In this document: positions 8,516 through 17,497 of the stretch, one piece after another | Numbering within the stretch: position 1 is the stretch's first letter | How the letters are laid out: every line of letters begins with the position of its first letter | Assembly (NCBI GenBank): GCA_035651455.1 | Contig: DASRFR010000022.1 | Location: forward strand, 565,616-629,615 | Direction: 5' to 3' | DNA: 64,000 nt | DNA from: DASRFR01 sp035651455 | GTDB lineage: Bacteria > Acidobacteriota > Terriglobia > Terriglobales > Acidobacteriaceae | Notes under the pieces: generated by a model | Databases searched by the model: none | The model's input: the letters and a program-made list of their open reading frames with translations, nothing else | Told to the model about the DNA's origin: nothing | Program-made: the position numbers and the translations under genes

Positions 8516-9127
8516 TTATGCTCCCGGTGAGAAGATCAGGTCGCCCGCCATCAAACGCGCATGCAGTCGATACTTTCCGCTCCCGCTCTGGTGAAATGAT
8601 CGGAACAGCCCGCTTTTGCTGACATTGAAAGCCCTAGCATCAATGTCTCCCGCAATGACGGAGGCGTCCACGCGACTATACACTTCTGGATGCGGGACTT
8701 CGATCGTGATATCCCCTGCATTGCTTTCCAGGTCCTTGTTTCCCTCGATATCTTCGATCTTCAAGTCGCCCGCTGTGAGCCGGACCCAAAGATCGGATCG
8801 GCGGGGCACGTCGATGGTCGCGTAAAAATCGTCGTTCGGTGTATGGCGCACGAAAATTTCCGCGCCGCGGGTCTCGGGCTTGATTTCGACCTTCACGGCG
8901 CGCAGCTTCTCGGGCGTGGCGGCATGGTAAGTAACAACAATTTCCTGCTTCTCGCTCGCCCGAATGGTGTAGTTACCCGATTCAAATTCTATGCGCAGCG
9001 CACCGGGGGTGATGTTCTGCTGCCGCACCGCCGTCGGCTGAGCCGCATCCTCCGACATGGCGACCTGAGGGGCCAAATACCCGAATAGCAGAATTGTAAA
9101 GATGAGGATGACCAGGTGAGGCTTCAT
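8516..9127 (-). CDS. Secreted DUF4097-like (putative adhesin-type) beta protein
   Basis: A 203-aa protein with an N-terminal signal peptide (about residues 1-24, hydrophobic core ILIFTILLFGYL), then a run of repeated beta-strand units containing xAGD motifs (LTAGDLKI, SNAGDITI, VIAGDIDA, LMAGDLIF). This repeat pattern is typical of the DUF4097/DUF4098 family, right-handed beta-helix-like exported proteins of unknown role. The start at 9127 is chosen because AGAGGTG lies just upstream and the signal peptide begins at this Met; the frame stays open for a further 37 codons upstream. Confidence 0.65.
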   Translation of the reverse strand: MKPHLVILIFTILLFGYLAPQVAMSEDAAQPTAVRQQNITPGALRIEFESGNYTIRASEKQEIVVTYHAATPEKLRAVKVEIKPETRGAEIFVRHTPNDDFYATIDVPRRSDLWVRLTAGDLKIEDIEGNKDLESNAGDITIEVPHPEVYSRVDASVIAGDIDARAFNVSKSGLFRSFHQSGSGKYRLHARLMAGDLIFSPGA

Positions 9128-9263
9128 AGACACACCTCTCTCATCAGTCATGTACGAGAATGCATCGCGTGGAGTTCCGCGAGTTGTAAATGCGCGCGGA
9201 GTTATGCCGTAATCGCCTCGCACGGGGGGGAAGATCACGTTCTGGCGGTACGCCGTGCTCGCG

Positions 9264-10196
9264 TCACAGGTAACGGACCGTTTTGTCGATCAATTGGCGG
9301 GTGCCTTCGTAGGGAACACCCGGGCTGTCCCATTCCATCGAGCAGTAGCCCGCGTACCCATGTTGCTTGAGGTACCCGAATGTCCTGGCAAGATCCACGT
9401 GGACCGCCCGGGCATTCTCGGGCACTTCGGTTTCCTTTACGTGGCAAATGTTGTAAGCATAAGCAAACATCGCATCGATTCCTCTGTAGGCATGCTGCTC
9501 ATCGAAGTGCGCCAGGGTGTTTCCGAAGTCGGGAAGGGCGTGCAACCAGGGGCTGCCGACGCTTTTGATGACATTGATGAGAAAGAAGGGATCTTCGACG
9601 GCAGGATTATCGTTTTCGAGATTCACCACCACGCTCCTGGTCGAAGCATAATCCGCCACCACTTTTAGACTCGCGGCGGTCCGCTCCACATCAGGGTGGG
9701 AATCTTTCGTCGCAGGGATATTGGTGCGAATACTGGGTGAGCCCACGGCGGCGGCCGCATCCACCCATTGCTTTGCGAAGGCTACAGCCCGGTCACGCTC
9801 ACCTCGATCGACGGCATAAGGGCTGGCTTTGCCATCAACCGCAATGTTCACAATGGCTCCATCGACTTTTTTCACAGCGGACCGAATCTCGCCTAAATAC
9901 TTGGGGTCAAGCGACTGGAAATGCTCACTCCACGGCTCGATTTTCCGGATATTGAATTTCGCATTCACGTGCGCAGCGAAATCCTTCACTTCCATCTTGC
10001 TCGCCGACGGTGTTTCGCCCTTGCTCACTATGAAATCTCGAAAAGGATAAGAGGCAATAGCAATACGCTCGCGCGGCGCTGAAGGAAAGCGCAGATGCGG
10101 CCCCGTGTCCGCCATGGCGGCTGAGATTTCGGGTACAGAGAAAACGCAGGCGCAAGCGCCGGCCGAGTAAGCGAGAAATCTTCTGCGAGTGATCAT
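9264..10196 (-). CDS. Tat-exported sugar phosphate isomerase/epimerase-like protein
   Basis: A 310-aa protein. The N-terminus MITRRRFLAYSAGA is a twin-arginine (Tat) signal, so the protein is expected to be exported folded. The rest resembles the xylose isomerase-like TIM barrel (AP endonuclease 2 superfamily): IASYPFRDFIV near the start, NLENDNP in the middle, LPDFGN, HVKETEV and a late YCSMEWDSPG. Those acidic and His residues are in the usual metal-ligand positions. The superfamily isomerises or epimerises sugars and inositols; the substrate here is unknown. The Tat motif fixes the start at 10196, although the frame is open for 30 codons upstream. Confidence 0.75.
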   Translation of the reverse strand: MITRRRFLAYSAGACACVFSVPEISAAMADTGPHLRFPSAPRERIAIASYPFRDFIVSKGETPSASKMEVKDFAAHVNAKFNIRKIEPWSEHFQSLDPKYLGEIRSAVKKVDGAIVNIAVDGKASPYAVDRGERDRAVAFAKQWVDAAAAVGSPSIRTNIPATKDSHPDVERTAASLKVVADYASTRSVVVNLENDNPAVEDPFFLINVIKSVGSPWLHALPDFGNTLAHFDEQHAYRGIDAMFAYAYNICHVKETEVPENARAVHVDLARTFGYLKQHGYAGYCSMEWDSPGVPYEGTRQLIDKTVRYL

Positions 10197-10335
10197 ACGG
10201 TATCTGGGAAAGTGAACCTCTAGTGTGCGGCCTGGAAGCGCAGTTTGCAAGGATGCCACGTGCCGTTGCAGCACATTGTATTTCAAATGGCACGTCGCAT
10301 AACGCGAGCGTTAATGCGGAGGCTTGCGGGACGGC

Positions 10336-11835
10336 CTAGCCCGGCTGCTCACTCGTTTGGGCCAGGGTACGAACCACCAGGTCAGACCGTTCTCGCAGCT
10401 TGTCGAGCGAGGCCCGGACCCACTGGGCTTGCTCTGCGGTGCCGCCCTGGTCGGCGATAGCTTTCATCAGCCGTGCTGCCGTCTGGCTCACGGCACGGGC
10501 GACTTCCAACAGTACAACCAGCGAATCGGCGTGCAGTTTCCACAAGGATGCGGAATTCTGCGATCGCTTAAGTTCTTCGAGTTCGGTACTGATGCGGGCG
10601 GAAATAGCGACCATGCGTAGCAGAGCGCGGCCCACCTCGGCGCGCATGCTCTTCTCTTCGAGATAGTCGGCGCAATACGCATCCGCCTCGGCGTCAGTCA
10701 ACATGAGGTTAAAGAATCGCATGGGCACAACCTGGCGGTACTTGGGATCGGCCACGCGCACGAAGACGCGAATGGATTCTTCCACTCGCCGCAACTTGCT
10801 CTCTTCCATCGCCAGCTGCTGCGGAGTCACGCTGGGCATGAGCACGCGACGGATTGGAGCCATGCGCGGCGCAGCCGCGGCCGCGGAAGCTGCTTTGACC
10901 GTGGCTGGTGGCGGTGGCGGCGCATTTGGACGTATACTGCGTCGAATCGGCGGCCGCCGGTCCAACGTCTTCTTCAGCTTGGACACTCGCTGGAAGCGCT
11001 CCAAAGCGGTGCCATAGTCCGATTGCATCAATTCTTTCTGATTTAGCGCGGCCACGTGTTCCACCGTAACGTCTACTCCGTCCACGTTGCCGAGAATGCT
11101 GCCACCCTGTTCTTCGAGGGCTTCGGCGAAAGTCTTGATTTCGGCGGCGGCTTTTTCGAACAGCTCGTCAAACTTCTTTCCGAAAGCGGTGTTGTACGGC
11201 GCGATGGTGGCCAGAACGCCGGGATGGTAGAACGACGGATCCAGCATGCTCTTGAGTTCGCGCACCCGCGTGATGATGCCGGAATCTATCAGCGAGTTGA
11301 AATCACGGAAGGCTTCCGCTTCTTCCTGGAGCGGGTCGAAACGCCGCAGCAGTTGGACGTGCTCCTCGGGTAAACACGGCACATCTGCGTCCGCGAGAAT
11401 CTCAAGCAGCGCGATCTCAAACGGCGAAAGCGGTAACGAACCATCAAGCCCATAGCCGCGCTTCTCCCACTGCCCCGGGACGCGTGGATGACGGTAAAGA
11501 AACGTAGCGACCAGATCGGTCTTATCGCGGGTAACTTCGCTGGAGTCGCGCGTGCGTACCAGGTAACGCAGCATCGCCTCGGCAATTTCCGGATCGGTAT
11601 CGGGAGTGAAGGCGCGCCTCAGCATAGCGGGCGAGATGGCCATGTCGAGCAGGCGCAACCAGCGTCGCATTTTGCCCAGGGTTTCGTGGACGTCGGAGTC
11701 GCCGGACTGCAGCGAGATATCCTCCAGACCGGTAGGAATCGGGACCTCGCCCTGCAAAGGCTCCTGCAGCAGCTTTTCGTAAAAGCCCTGCACGGTTGCC
11801 AGGATGGCAAGCTCCCACTTCGGATCCTCGACCAA
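10336..11835 (-). CDS. Conserved-looking protein of unknown function (499 aa)
   Basis: Not recognised. A 499-aa soluble, mostly helical protein without a signal peptide or TM segment. Visible features are an acidic N-terminal half, a low-complexity Pro/Ala linker at about residues 305-330 (APPPPPATVKAASAAAA), and a helical C-terminal region from about 335 onward with Arg-rich and Leu-rich helices. The start is TTG at 11833-11835, supported by GGAGGG about 7 nt upstream. A 9-bp inverted repeat sits 32 nt upstream of the start. Neighbouring genes do not indicate a pathway. Confidence 0.6.
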   Translation of the reverse strand: MVEDPKWELAILATVQGFYEKLLQEPLQGEVPIPTGLEDISLQSGDSDVHETLGKMRRWLRLLDMAISPAMLRRAFTPDTDPEIAEAMLRYLVRTRDSSEVTRDKTDLVATFLYRHPRVPGQWEKRGYGLDGSLPLSPFEIALLEILADADVPCLPEEHVQLLRRFDPLQEEAEAFRDFNSLIDSGIITRVRELKSMLDPSFYHPGVLATIAPYNTAFGKKFDELFEKAAAEIKTFAEALEEQGGSILGNVDGVDVTVEHVAALNQKELMQSDYGTALERFQRVSKLKKTLDRRPPIRRSIRPNAPPPPPATVKAASAAAAAPRMAPIRRVLMPSVTPQQLAMEESKLRRVEESIRVFVRVADPKYRQVVPMRFFNLMLTDAEADAYCADYLEEKSMRAEVGRALLRMVAISARISTELEELKRSQNSASLWKLHADSLVVLLEVARAVSQTAARLMKAIADQGGTAEQAQWVRASLDKLRERSDLVVRTLAQTSEQPG

Positions 11836-12147
11836 GGACAGCCCTCCGAACCCGAGTCCCCCTCAGGTAACCAATGGTGCTAGAGAATTGGTTACTCAAG
11901 TTAAGACGAAAGCGAATTTCCGCGCAAGTTACTTCCCGACAGCAGCCTTTGGGGTTACCGAAGTAATTTGGTTTCACAACTGAAGCAATGCTTGGGTTCT
12001 GAAACAGCAGGCTGGTTGAAATTTCTTTACGAAGTCCGCAGGAGACTTGGAGAGCAAATGCGAAGGCAGCCTTGCGTGAAGACTGCCTCCGCGTGCCGAT
12101 CCGAAGCAACGCCGTTCGAGTGGACAACTCCGAAGCCGGCGCGAGAG
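11836..12147. other. Intergenic region with an inverted repeat
   Basis: A 312-nt stretch between two minus-strand genes. It contains the inverted repeat at 11867-11895. No supportable small gene or terminator was seen in the remainder. Confidence 0.5.
11867..11895. promoter_or_regulatory. 9-bp perfect inverted repeat upstream of the 499-aa gene
   Basis: GTAACCAAT (11867-11875) and ATTGGTTAC (11887-11895) are separated by 11 nt. The spacing between half-site centres is 20 nt, about two helical turns, as for a dimeric regulator. It lies 32-60 nt upstream of the TTG start of the minus-strand 499-aa gene, so it could be an operator or a leader hairpin. Confidence 0.4.
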
Positions 12148-12822
12148 CTATTTTCCAAGGACTCCGAACGCGCCCAGGGTCTGAATGCCTTCGTTGATCC
12201 ATCCGGAGCCGATGTTGTTCGCGGTGGGACCTTGGATGCCGCTGAAATTGTCGTTCCACACTTCCCAAGTGTCTTTCCCCGCGGGAACGGTGCGCAGCGT
12301 CACCCAATAAGTGTGGCCGTGAGTCACGGGAATTCCGTTCAGTGCACGCCCCGTCTGCAAAGTGCAGCAGGTGCCGAACTCGGGAAGATTGCCGAACGTC
12401 CACGTCTGCAAGATCTTTCCCGGGATGCCACCCCCATCCTCGTTCAGGCTCATCACCAGCTTGTTGAAACCGCTGACGTAGGTAGCGCCAACCTTGATGG
12501 AATAAACAGTGTGATCGGCGATCGGCGAAAATGCGTATGCCATCCACTCGGGAAAGAGCTGGTTGGGCACGTCGGGTCCCAGCACGCCGGAACCGACGAT
12601 CGCGTTATACACATTGCTTCCGCTGCCCAGGTTGCTGTAAATGACCACCAACCCGGCGTCTGCATCGTCGGCGGGCGCTTCGATCTGCGATGGAGTATTC
12701 ACGAAGATGCTGGTGCGTCCGCCGTTAATGCTGACCACGCCCTTTTTTCCGTTTTGCGCAAATGCTGTGAGTCCACCAAACAGCAGAATGACCAGGCAAA
12801 CTAGATTTGATCGCTTCAACAT
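12148..12822 (-). CDS. Secreted protein resembling the choice-of-anchor R domain family
   Basis: A 224-aa protein with a clear signal peptide (MLKRSNLVCLVILLFGG, cleavage near AFAQ). The mature part looks like the domain found in 'choice-of-anchor R' proteins: an IYSNLG...YN opening, an AYAFSPIADHTVYSIKVGATY segment resembling predicted beta-sandwich strands, LNEDGGGIPGKIL, and VTHGHTYWVTL. No C-terminal anchor is present, so it is probably released or held in the periplasm. Function unknown. The start at 12822 is preceded by GGGAGAA at good distance; an upstream in-frame Met at 12870 would spoil the signal peptide. Confidence 0.6.
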   Translation of the reverse strand: MLKRSNLVCLVILLFGGLTAFAQNGKKGVVSINGGRTSIFVNTPSQIEAPADDADAGLVVIYSNLGSGSNVYNAIVGSGVLGPDVPNQLFPEWMAYAFSPIADHTVYSIKVGATYVSGFNKLVMSLNEDGGGIPGKILQTWTFGNLPEFGTCCTLQTGRALNGIPVTHGHTYWVTLRTVPAGKDTWEVWNDNFSGIQGPTANNIGSGWINEGIQTLGAFGVLGK

Positions 12823-12962
12823 TTCTCCCTCACCCATTTCGAAATTGCGATTGCGTTTTGCAAAGTGCACAGGCTTTATGCAACCGGCGCTGAAAGCATG
12901 CCGGGCGCGGCTTTCCCGCCATGGCAGTGAATGCTGCCCGCGGCAAAAATTAGAGCCGCAGC

Positions 12963-12968
12963 ATTATA
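12963..12968 (-). promoter_or_regulatory. Candidate -10 box (TATAAT on the minus strand)
   Basis: A perfect TATAAT reads leftwards 141 nt upstream of the secreted-protein start. The best -35 candidate (TTGGTG on the minus strand, 12988-12993) sits at a long 19-nt spacing, so the call is tentative. Confidence 0.3.
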
Positions 12969-13016
12969 GGAGGTAAATCAAAAGAACCACCAACTCTTTT
13001 TATGAGTATTAACACC

Positions 13017-13029
13017 TGACAAATTGTCA
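13017..13029. promoter_or_regulatory. Perfect palindrome TGACAA-A-TTGTCA
   Basis: A 13-nt palindrome with 6-nt arms and one central base, about 50 nt upstream of the TATAAT at 12963-12968 on the minus strand and 70 nt after the purU stop. It is a plausible binding site for a dimeric regulator of the secreted-protein gene. Confidence 0.35.
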
Positions 13030-13096
13030 TTGTGCGCTTGCAACGCCGGAGACGGGAATTGGGGCGCGCAAACCGCATCCCGGGCGCCGCAAGCAG

Positions 13097-13951
13097 CTAG
13101 TCGAATACCACGGTCTTATTTCCGTACAGCAATACGCGGCTCTCGATATGCCAGCGGACGGCACGGGAGAGCACCACTTTCTCCAGGTCGCGGCCCTTCT
13201 GTAGAAGATCATCGAGGGAGTCGCGATGCGAGATGCGCACTACGTCTTGCTCGATAATGGGGCCGTCGTCCAGAACCTCGGTCACGTAGTGGCTGGTTGC
13301 GCCGATCAGCTTCACGCCTCGCTGGAACGCCTGATGGTAAGGCTTCGCCCCAATGAACGCCGGCAGGAACGAGTGATGGATATTGATCATGCGGTGGGGG
13401 AATTCACTTACGAATTCGTTGGAGAGGATCTGCATGTAGCGCGCCAGCACCAGGAAATCAGGATTGTGGCGGCGCACCAGGTCGAGAATCTTCTCCTCGG
13501 CCTCACGCTTTTTGTCTTTCGGAACGGCAACCGTCTCGTAAGGAATGCGGTAGAACTCGGCGATACTGCGATTGTCGGGGTGATTGGAAATGATCAGCGG
13601 GATTTCGCAAGCCAGTTCGCCGCTCTGATGACGATAGAGCAGGTCAACCAGGCAGTGATCATACCTCGAAACCAGGATGATCATTTTCGGCCGGTAATCC
13701 GACCGGGCCAACCTCCAATTCATCCCGAACTTCTGCGCGATCGGCTGAAAATGCGTCGCAACATCTTCCAATGGAATGTCGAAGTCAGTAGGGTCGAATT
13801 CCACCCGCATGAGAAAAATATTGTTACCGAAGTCGGCGTGCTCGTCTGCGTGCAGGATGTTGCCGTTGTGGTGAAACACGAAGTCTGCAATCGACGCGAC
13901 CACGCCTTTGCGGTCCGGGCAAGAGACAAGAAGGATCGCGGAGTTCTTCAT
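13097..13951 (-). CDS. purU: Formyltetrahydrofolate deformylase
   Basis: A 284-aa enzyme that hydrolyses 10-formyl-tetrahydrofolate to formate and tetrahydrofolate, setting the balance of one-carbon pools. It has an N-terminal ACT-like regulatory domain (residues about 4-80, CPDRKGVVASIADF) and a formyltransferase-fold catalytic domain. The catalytic Asn-His-Asp set is visible: N190 and H192 in NIHHSFLPAF and D229 in LDDGPIIEQD. The length matches E. coli PurU (280 aa). ATG at 13951 is chosen; a GTG four codons upstream is possible. It is the last gene of a three-gene minus-strand unit, 37 nt after the second FAD oxidoreductase. Confidence 0.95.
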   Translation of the reverse strand: MKNSAILLVSCPDRKGVVASIADFVFHHNGNILHADEHADFGNNIFLMRVEFDPTDFDIPLEDVATHFQPIAQKFGMNWRLARSDYRPKMIILVSRYDHCLVDLLYRHQSGELACEIPLIISNHPDNRSIAEFYRIPYETVAVPKDKKREAEEKILDLVRRHNPDFLVLARYMQILSNEFVSEFPHRMINIHHSFLPAFIGAKPYHQAFQRGVKLIGATSHYVTEVLDDGPIIEQDVVRISHRDSLDDLLQKGRDLEKVVLSRAVRWHIESRVLLYGNKTVVFD

Positions 13952-13988
13952 ATTTGGTGTCACCCCGGGTCGACCCAGCCTAGGCGGA

Positions 13989-15578
13989 CTACTTTCTCAG
14001 CAGCTTGATGATCTCTTTCGCCGCATTGGCTCCCGAGCCCCCGGTCAAGCCTGCGCCAGGGTGCGTGCCGCTGCCGCACAGGTACAAATTGGTGATCGGC
14101 GTGCGATAGCGCGCCCAGTCAAGCAATGGCCGCATAGTGAAGAACTGGTCGAGCGAGAGCTCGCCGTGAAAGATATGGCCGCCCGTCAGGCCATAGGTGC
14201 TCTCCAGGTCTTTCGGCGTGATGATCTGATGACGCACAATCAATTCCGGCAGATTCGGCGCATACTGCGCCAGCGTCTTGACGACCGTTTCTCCGAGCGC
14301 GGTGCGCTGACTTTCCCAATCGGAGCCCTTGAGCTTGTAGGGCGCGTACTGCATGTAGATGGACATCACGTGCTTGCCCTCGGGAGCAAGCGACGGGTCC
14401 GTCAGCGAGGGGATAGTAGCTTCCAGGTACGGCTGGCGCGAGAAGTTGCCATACTTGGATTCGTCGAACGCGCGCTCCAGATAGTCGATTTCGTACCCGA
14501 CCTGGATGCGGCCTTCCAGGGCGGTGCTGTCGCCATTCAACCCAGTGAATTTCGGCAATCCGGAGAGCGCAAGATTTACCTTTGCCACCGTGCCGGGCGT
14601 GCGATAGTCCTGCAATTTCTTGACGAAGTCGGGTGTGAGGTGCGTTGGGTCCACGAGCCTGAGCAGCGTGCGCTTGGGATCCGCGTTCGAGATGACCGCT
14701 TTCGCACCAACCTCTTCGCCTCCCCTGAGAACGACGCCGTTGGCGACGCCATCTCTCACGCGAACTTCGGCGACCTCGGCGTCGGTGCGGATTTCCGCCC
14801 CCGCGGACTGTGCGGCTGCAGCCATCGCTTGGGTAATCGCTCCCATGCCTCCGGTGGCAAACATCGCAGAGCCGGCGGGATGCGCGTCGCCTGCTGCGCG
14901 AATCAGCAGTACCAGGCTGCTGCCCGCCGACCATGGACCGAGAAACGTGCCAAAAATGCCGCGCGCCGCGATGGTTCCGCGCAGCAATTCAGTCTCGAAG
15001 AACTCGGCCACCAGATCGGCCACCGCCATCGGTCCCCATCGCAGCAGGCGGAACATGTCTTTCTTGCCAAGCTTGCGGATGGAGCGTCCGGTTTGCAGCA
15101 TGCCCCAGAGATCGCCCTTGCTGGGATTATCGATATTGGGCGGCGCCAGCATGAGCGCCTCGCCGATCACTCTGCCCATCTTGCCCAGCGATTGCTGCAG
15201 GTCGGCATACGCGGTGGCATCCTTTTGCGAGAACTTGCCGATCTCCTGTGCGGATTGCTTCAAGTCGTGATACAGGGTGAGAGCGCGGAGGTTGGGGGCA
15301 AGCGAGAGCACGCTCACCGCCGGAGTGATCAGCTTCAGGCCGTGTTTTTCCAGTTGCATGTCGCGCAGGATGTCGGGGCGAATCGGTCCGGCGGAGTGCG
15401 CGAGAGTCGAAACACGAAAGCCGGGATGAAACTCTTCGGTTACGGCTGCGCCGCCCGGCTGAGACCGGCGCTCGAGGACCAGAGGTTTGAATCCCGCCTT
15501 CGCCAGGTAAAAAGCAGTGACCAACCCGTTGTGGCCGCCGCCGATGATTACCAAATCGCGCTCGTTGGCCATGGTCAT
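13989..15578 (-). CDS. FAD-dependent oxidoreductase, PYROXD2/phytoene-desaturase-like (second copy)
   Basis: A 529-aa flavoprotein of the NAD(P)/FAD-dependent amine-oxidase-like group that includes bacterial CrtI-like enzymes and mammalian PYROXD2. The N-terminal dinucleotide-binding motif is GGGHNGLVTAFYLAKAG, followed by LERRSQPGGAAVTEE. The C-terminal FAD-binding GTHPGAGLTGGSGANAA is typical. No signal peptide. The ATG overlaps the stop of the upstream paralogue (ATGA at 15575-15578), indicating coupled translation. The pair may form a heteromer. Carotenoid neighbours (crtB, crtE) are absent, so phytoene desaturation is unlikely; the PurU/GcvT neighbourhood suggests amine oxidation instead, which is an inference. 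Confidence 0.82.
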   Translation of the reverse strand: MTMANERDLVIIGGGHNGLVTAFYLAKAGFKPLVLERRSQPGGAAVTEEFHPGFRVSTLAHSAGPIRPDILRDMQLEKHGLKLITPAVSVLSLAPNLRALTLYHDLKQSAQEIGKFSQKDATAYADLQQSLGKMGRVIGEALMLAPPNIDNPSKGDLWGMLQTGRSIRKLGKKDMFRLLRWGPMAVADLVAEFFETELLRGTIAARGIFGTFLGPWSAGSSLVLLIRAAGDAHPAGSAMFATGGMGAITQAMAAAAQSAGAEIRTDAEVAEVRVRDGVANGVVLRGGEEVGAKAVISNADPKRTLLRLVDPTHLTPDFVKKLQDYRTPGTVAKVNLALSGLPKFTGLNGDSTALEGRIQVGYEIDYLERAFDESKYGNFSRQPYLEATIPSLTDPSLAPEGKHVMSIYMQYAPYKLKGSDWESQRTALGETVVKTLAQYAPNLPELIVRHQIITPKDLESTYGLTGGHIFHGELSLDQFFTMRPLLDWARYRTPITNLYLCGSGTHPGAGLTGGSGANAAKEIIKLLRK

Positions 15579-17170
15579 GCCGCTCCCTTGATGTCTTTGA
15601 GAATTTCCAGCGCAGCCAGCCGTCCGGGTGCGCCCATGATGCCGCCCCCTGGGTGGGTGGCCGATCCACACATGTAGAGGTTCTTCACGGGGGTCCGGAA
15701 CTGCGCGTAACCCGGCACTGGACGCAGGAAGAAGAGCTGCTCCAGCGAGAGCTCGCCCTGGAAAATGTTGCCTTCGCTTAAACCAAACTCACGTTCCAGA
15801 TCGAGCGGGGTGACGACCTGGCGGTGCAGGATAATGTCTTTGATATTGGGCGCGTATTCGGCGATGGTGTCGACCACGGTGTCGCCAAATTTTTCTTTTT
15901 CTGTATCCCAGTGCAAACCGGGCGCGAGCTTGTAAGGCGCGTACTGCACGAAACAGGAAAGCACGTGCTTGCCCGGAGGTGCGACGGAAGGATCCGTAAG
16001 CGAGGGGATCACCATGTCAATGTAAGGACGCCGCGAGAAGTGGCCGTACTTGGCATCGTCGTAGGCTTTCTCCATGTACTCGACCGCGGGCGAGATTGAC
16101 ATCGCACCGCGCAGGTGTGCGCCCGTACCAGGCATGCACTTGAAGTTTGGCAGCGCATCCAGCGCCATGTTCACTTTTCCCGACGAGCCGCGATATTTGT
16201 AGCGGCGCACTCCTTCCACAAATTCCGACGGTAGATTGCCGGGATCCATGAACTCGATGAACGTGTGGCGCGGATCCACGCTCGAGGACACCACGTCCGC
16301 ATAAATTTCCTCGCCATTGCCGAGAACGACGCCCTTAGCGCGATTTCCTTTAACGACAATTTTTGCAATCGGAGCCTGCGTGCGGATTTCCACCCCGGCT
16401 TCGCGTGCCGCATCGGCGATTGCATTCGAAATTGCCCCAGTCCCGCCGCGGGCGAAACCCCAGGCGCGGAAGGCGCCGTCGATCTCTCCCATGTAGTGGT
16501 GCAGCAGCACGTACGCGGTGCCAGGCGAACGCACGCCCAGGAAGGTGCCGATGATTCCCGAGGCTGACATTGTCGCCTTGAGCACGTCGGTTTCGAACCA
16601 CTGATCGAGGAAATCGATGGCGCTCATGGTCATGAGCTGCACCTGGTTGTACTTGTCCTCGCTGGTCATGCCCTGGAAGCGCCGGCCGATGAACAGCAGC
16701 TTCATCAGTTCGCGCGGATTCAGGGTGGAAGGATCAGGTGGCACCATGCTGAGGATCGGCTTCACGAAGCGGCACATGGCCTGCATCGCCTTGCCGAATT
16801 CGTCGTAGGCTTCGGCGTCCAGCTTGGAGTGACGCGCGATCTCGCGATGCGTCTTGCCATGATCGTTCACCCGCCACAAATAATCGCCGTTGGGCATGGG
16901 CGTGAACGTGCCATCGAGAGGAAGAATTTCCAGGCCGTGGCGCGGCAGATCAAGATCGCGAATGATCTCCGGCCGGAGCAACGAAACCACGTAGGAGCAC
17001 ACCGAGAACTTGAAGCCGGGAAAAACCTCTTCGGTCACCGCAGCACCGCCCAGCACGTGACGGCGCTCCAGCACTAGAACTTTCTTGCCCGCCTTGGCAA
17101 GATAGGCGGCATTGACTAGGCCATTGTGGCCTCCGCCGATGACAATAACATCGTATTTGGAAGCAGCCAT
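15575..17170 (-). CDS. FAD-dependent oxidoreductase, PYROXD2/phytoene-desaturase-like (first copy)
   Basis: A 531-aa paralogue of the next gene. It has the same GGGHNGLVNAAYLAKAG nucleotide-binding motif near residue 12, LERRHVLGGAAVTEEVFPG, an internal FARGGTGAISNAIADAA segment, and a C-terminal GSATHPGGGIMGAPGR FAD contact. Both copies share blocks such as YIDMVIPSLTDPSVAP / YLEATIPSLTDPSLAP. It leads the minus-strand unit (this gene, its paralogue, purU), and is divergent from the aminomethyltransferase gene. AGGAG lies about 12 nt upstream of the ATG. The substrate is unknown. Confidence 0.82.
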   Translation of the reverse strand: MAASKYDVIVIGGGHNGLVNAAYLAKAGKKVLVLERRHVLGGAAVTEEVFPGFKFSVCSYVVSLLRPEIIRDLDLPRHGLEILPLDGTFTPMPNGDYLWRVNDHGKTHREIARHSKLDAEAYDEFGKAMQAMCRFVKPILSMVPPDPSTLNPRELMKLLFIGRRFQGMTSEDKYNQVQLMTMSAIDFLDQWFETDVLKATMSASGIIGTFLGVRSPGTAYVLLHHYMGEIDGAFRAWGFARGGTGAISNAIADAAREAGVEIRTQAPIAKIVVKGNRAKGVVLGNGEEIYADVVSSSVDPRHTFIEFMDPGNLPSEFVEGVRRYKYRGSSGKVNMALDALPNFKCMPGTGAHLRGAMSISPAVEYMEKAYDDAKYGHFSRRPYIDMVIPSLTDPSVAPPGKHVLSCFVQYAPYKLAPGLHWDTEKEKFGDTVVDTIAEYAPNIKDIILHRQVVTPLDLEREFGLSEGNIFQGELSLEQLFFLRPVPGYAQFRTPVKNLYMCGSATHPGGGIMGAPGRLAALEILKDIKGAA

Positions 17171-17497
17171 ACGCTATGAACTCCTGGTTCTCAGGTGCCA
17201 GCTTCGCCGACAACTAAAAACCTTTGCGATCGGAAATCACGATCCGGAAAAGGAAGGCCGAAACAATGCGCCACCGGAGTGGATCAGAGTCCACTGGGGA
17301 GAACGCTCCAGGCTATGAGAGTGCGGCGCATTCGGGAATGACTCGTCATTCTATCGAGAACGGCTGCATTTGTCTCCAGTTTTGCCGATGGCGTGACTGG
17401 AAGTCAGATGGAATGCGGATTTGCTGGCGAGCCGCCGCCTACATATAATCCACGGTTCGAGCCAGCTTCAATACAAAGTTCATCCAAGGAAATCACC
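17171..17497. other. Divergent intergenic region of the one-carbon module
   Basis: A 327-nt stretch between the minus-strand oxidoreductase operon and the plus-strand aminomethyltransferase gene. It contains the strong promoter at 17421-17449 for the rightward gene. No riboswitch was recognised. The leftward promoter was not identified. Confidence 0.5.
17421..17449 (+). promoter_or_regulatory. Candidate sigma-70 promoter for the aminomethyltransferase gene
   Basis: TTGCTG (17421-17426), exactly 17 nt, then a perfect TATAAT (17444-17449). The transcription start would be near 17456, giving a leader of about 42 nt before the GTG start. Confidence 0.6.

Noticed and set aside
11522..12547. Minus-strand 341-codon open frame across two genes
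   Set aside because: Frame-shifted relative to both the 499-aa gene and the secreted-protein gene, Arg/His-rich and without a plausible start.
13908..15677. Plus-strand 589-codon open frame opposite the second FAD oxidoreductase
   Set aside because: GC-rich codon use in the real gene leaves the antisense frame open; the minus strand carries clear FAD-binding motifs.
13989..17170. Carotenoid biosynthesis (phytoene desaturase) as the role of the tandem oxidoreductases
   Set aside because: No phytoene synthase, geranylgeranyl synthase or cyclase gene is nearby; sequence blocks look closer to the PYROXD2 group and the context is folate metabolism.
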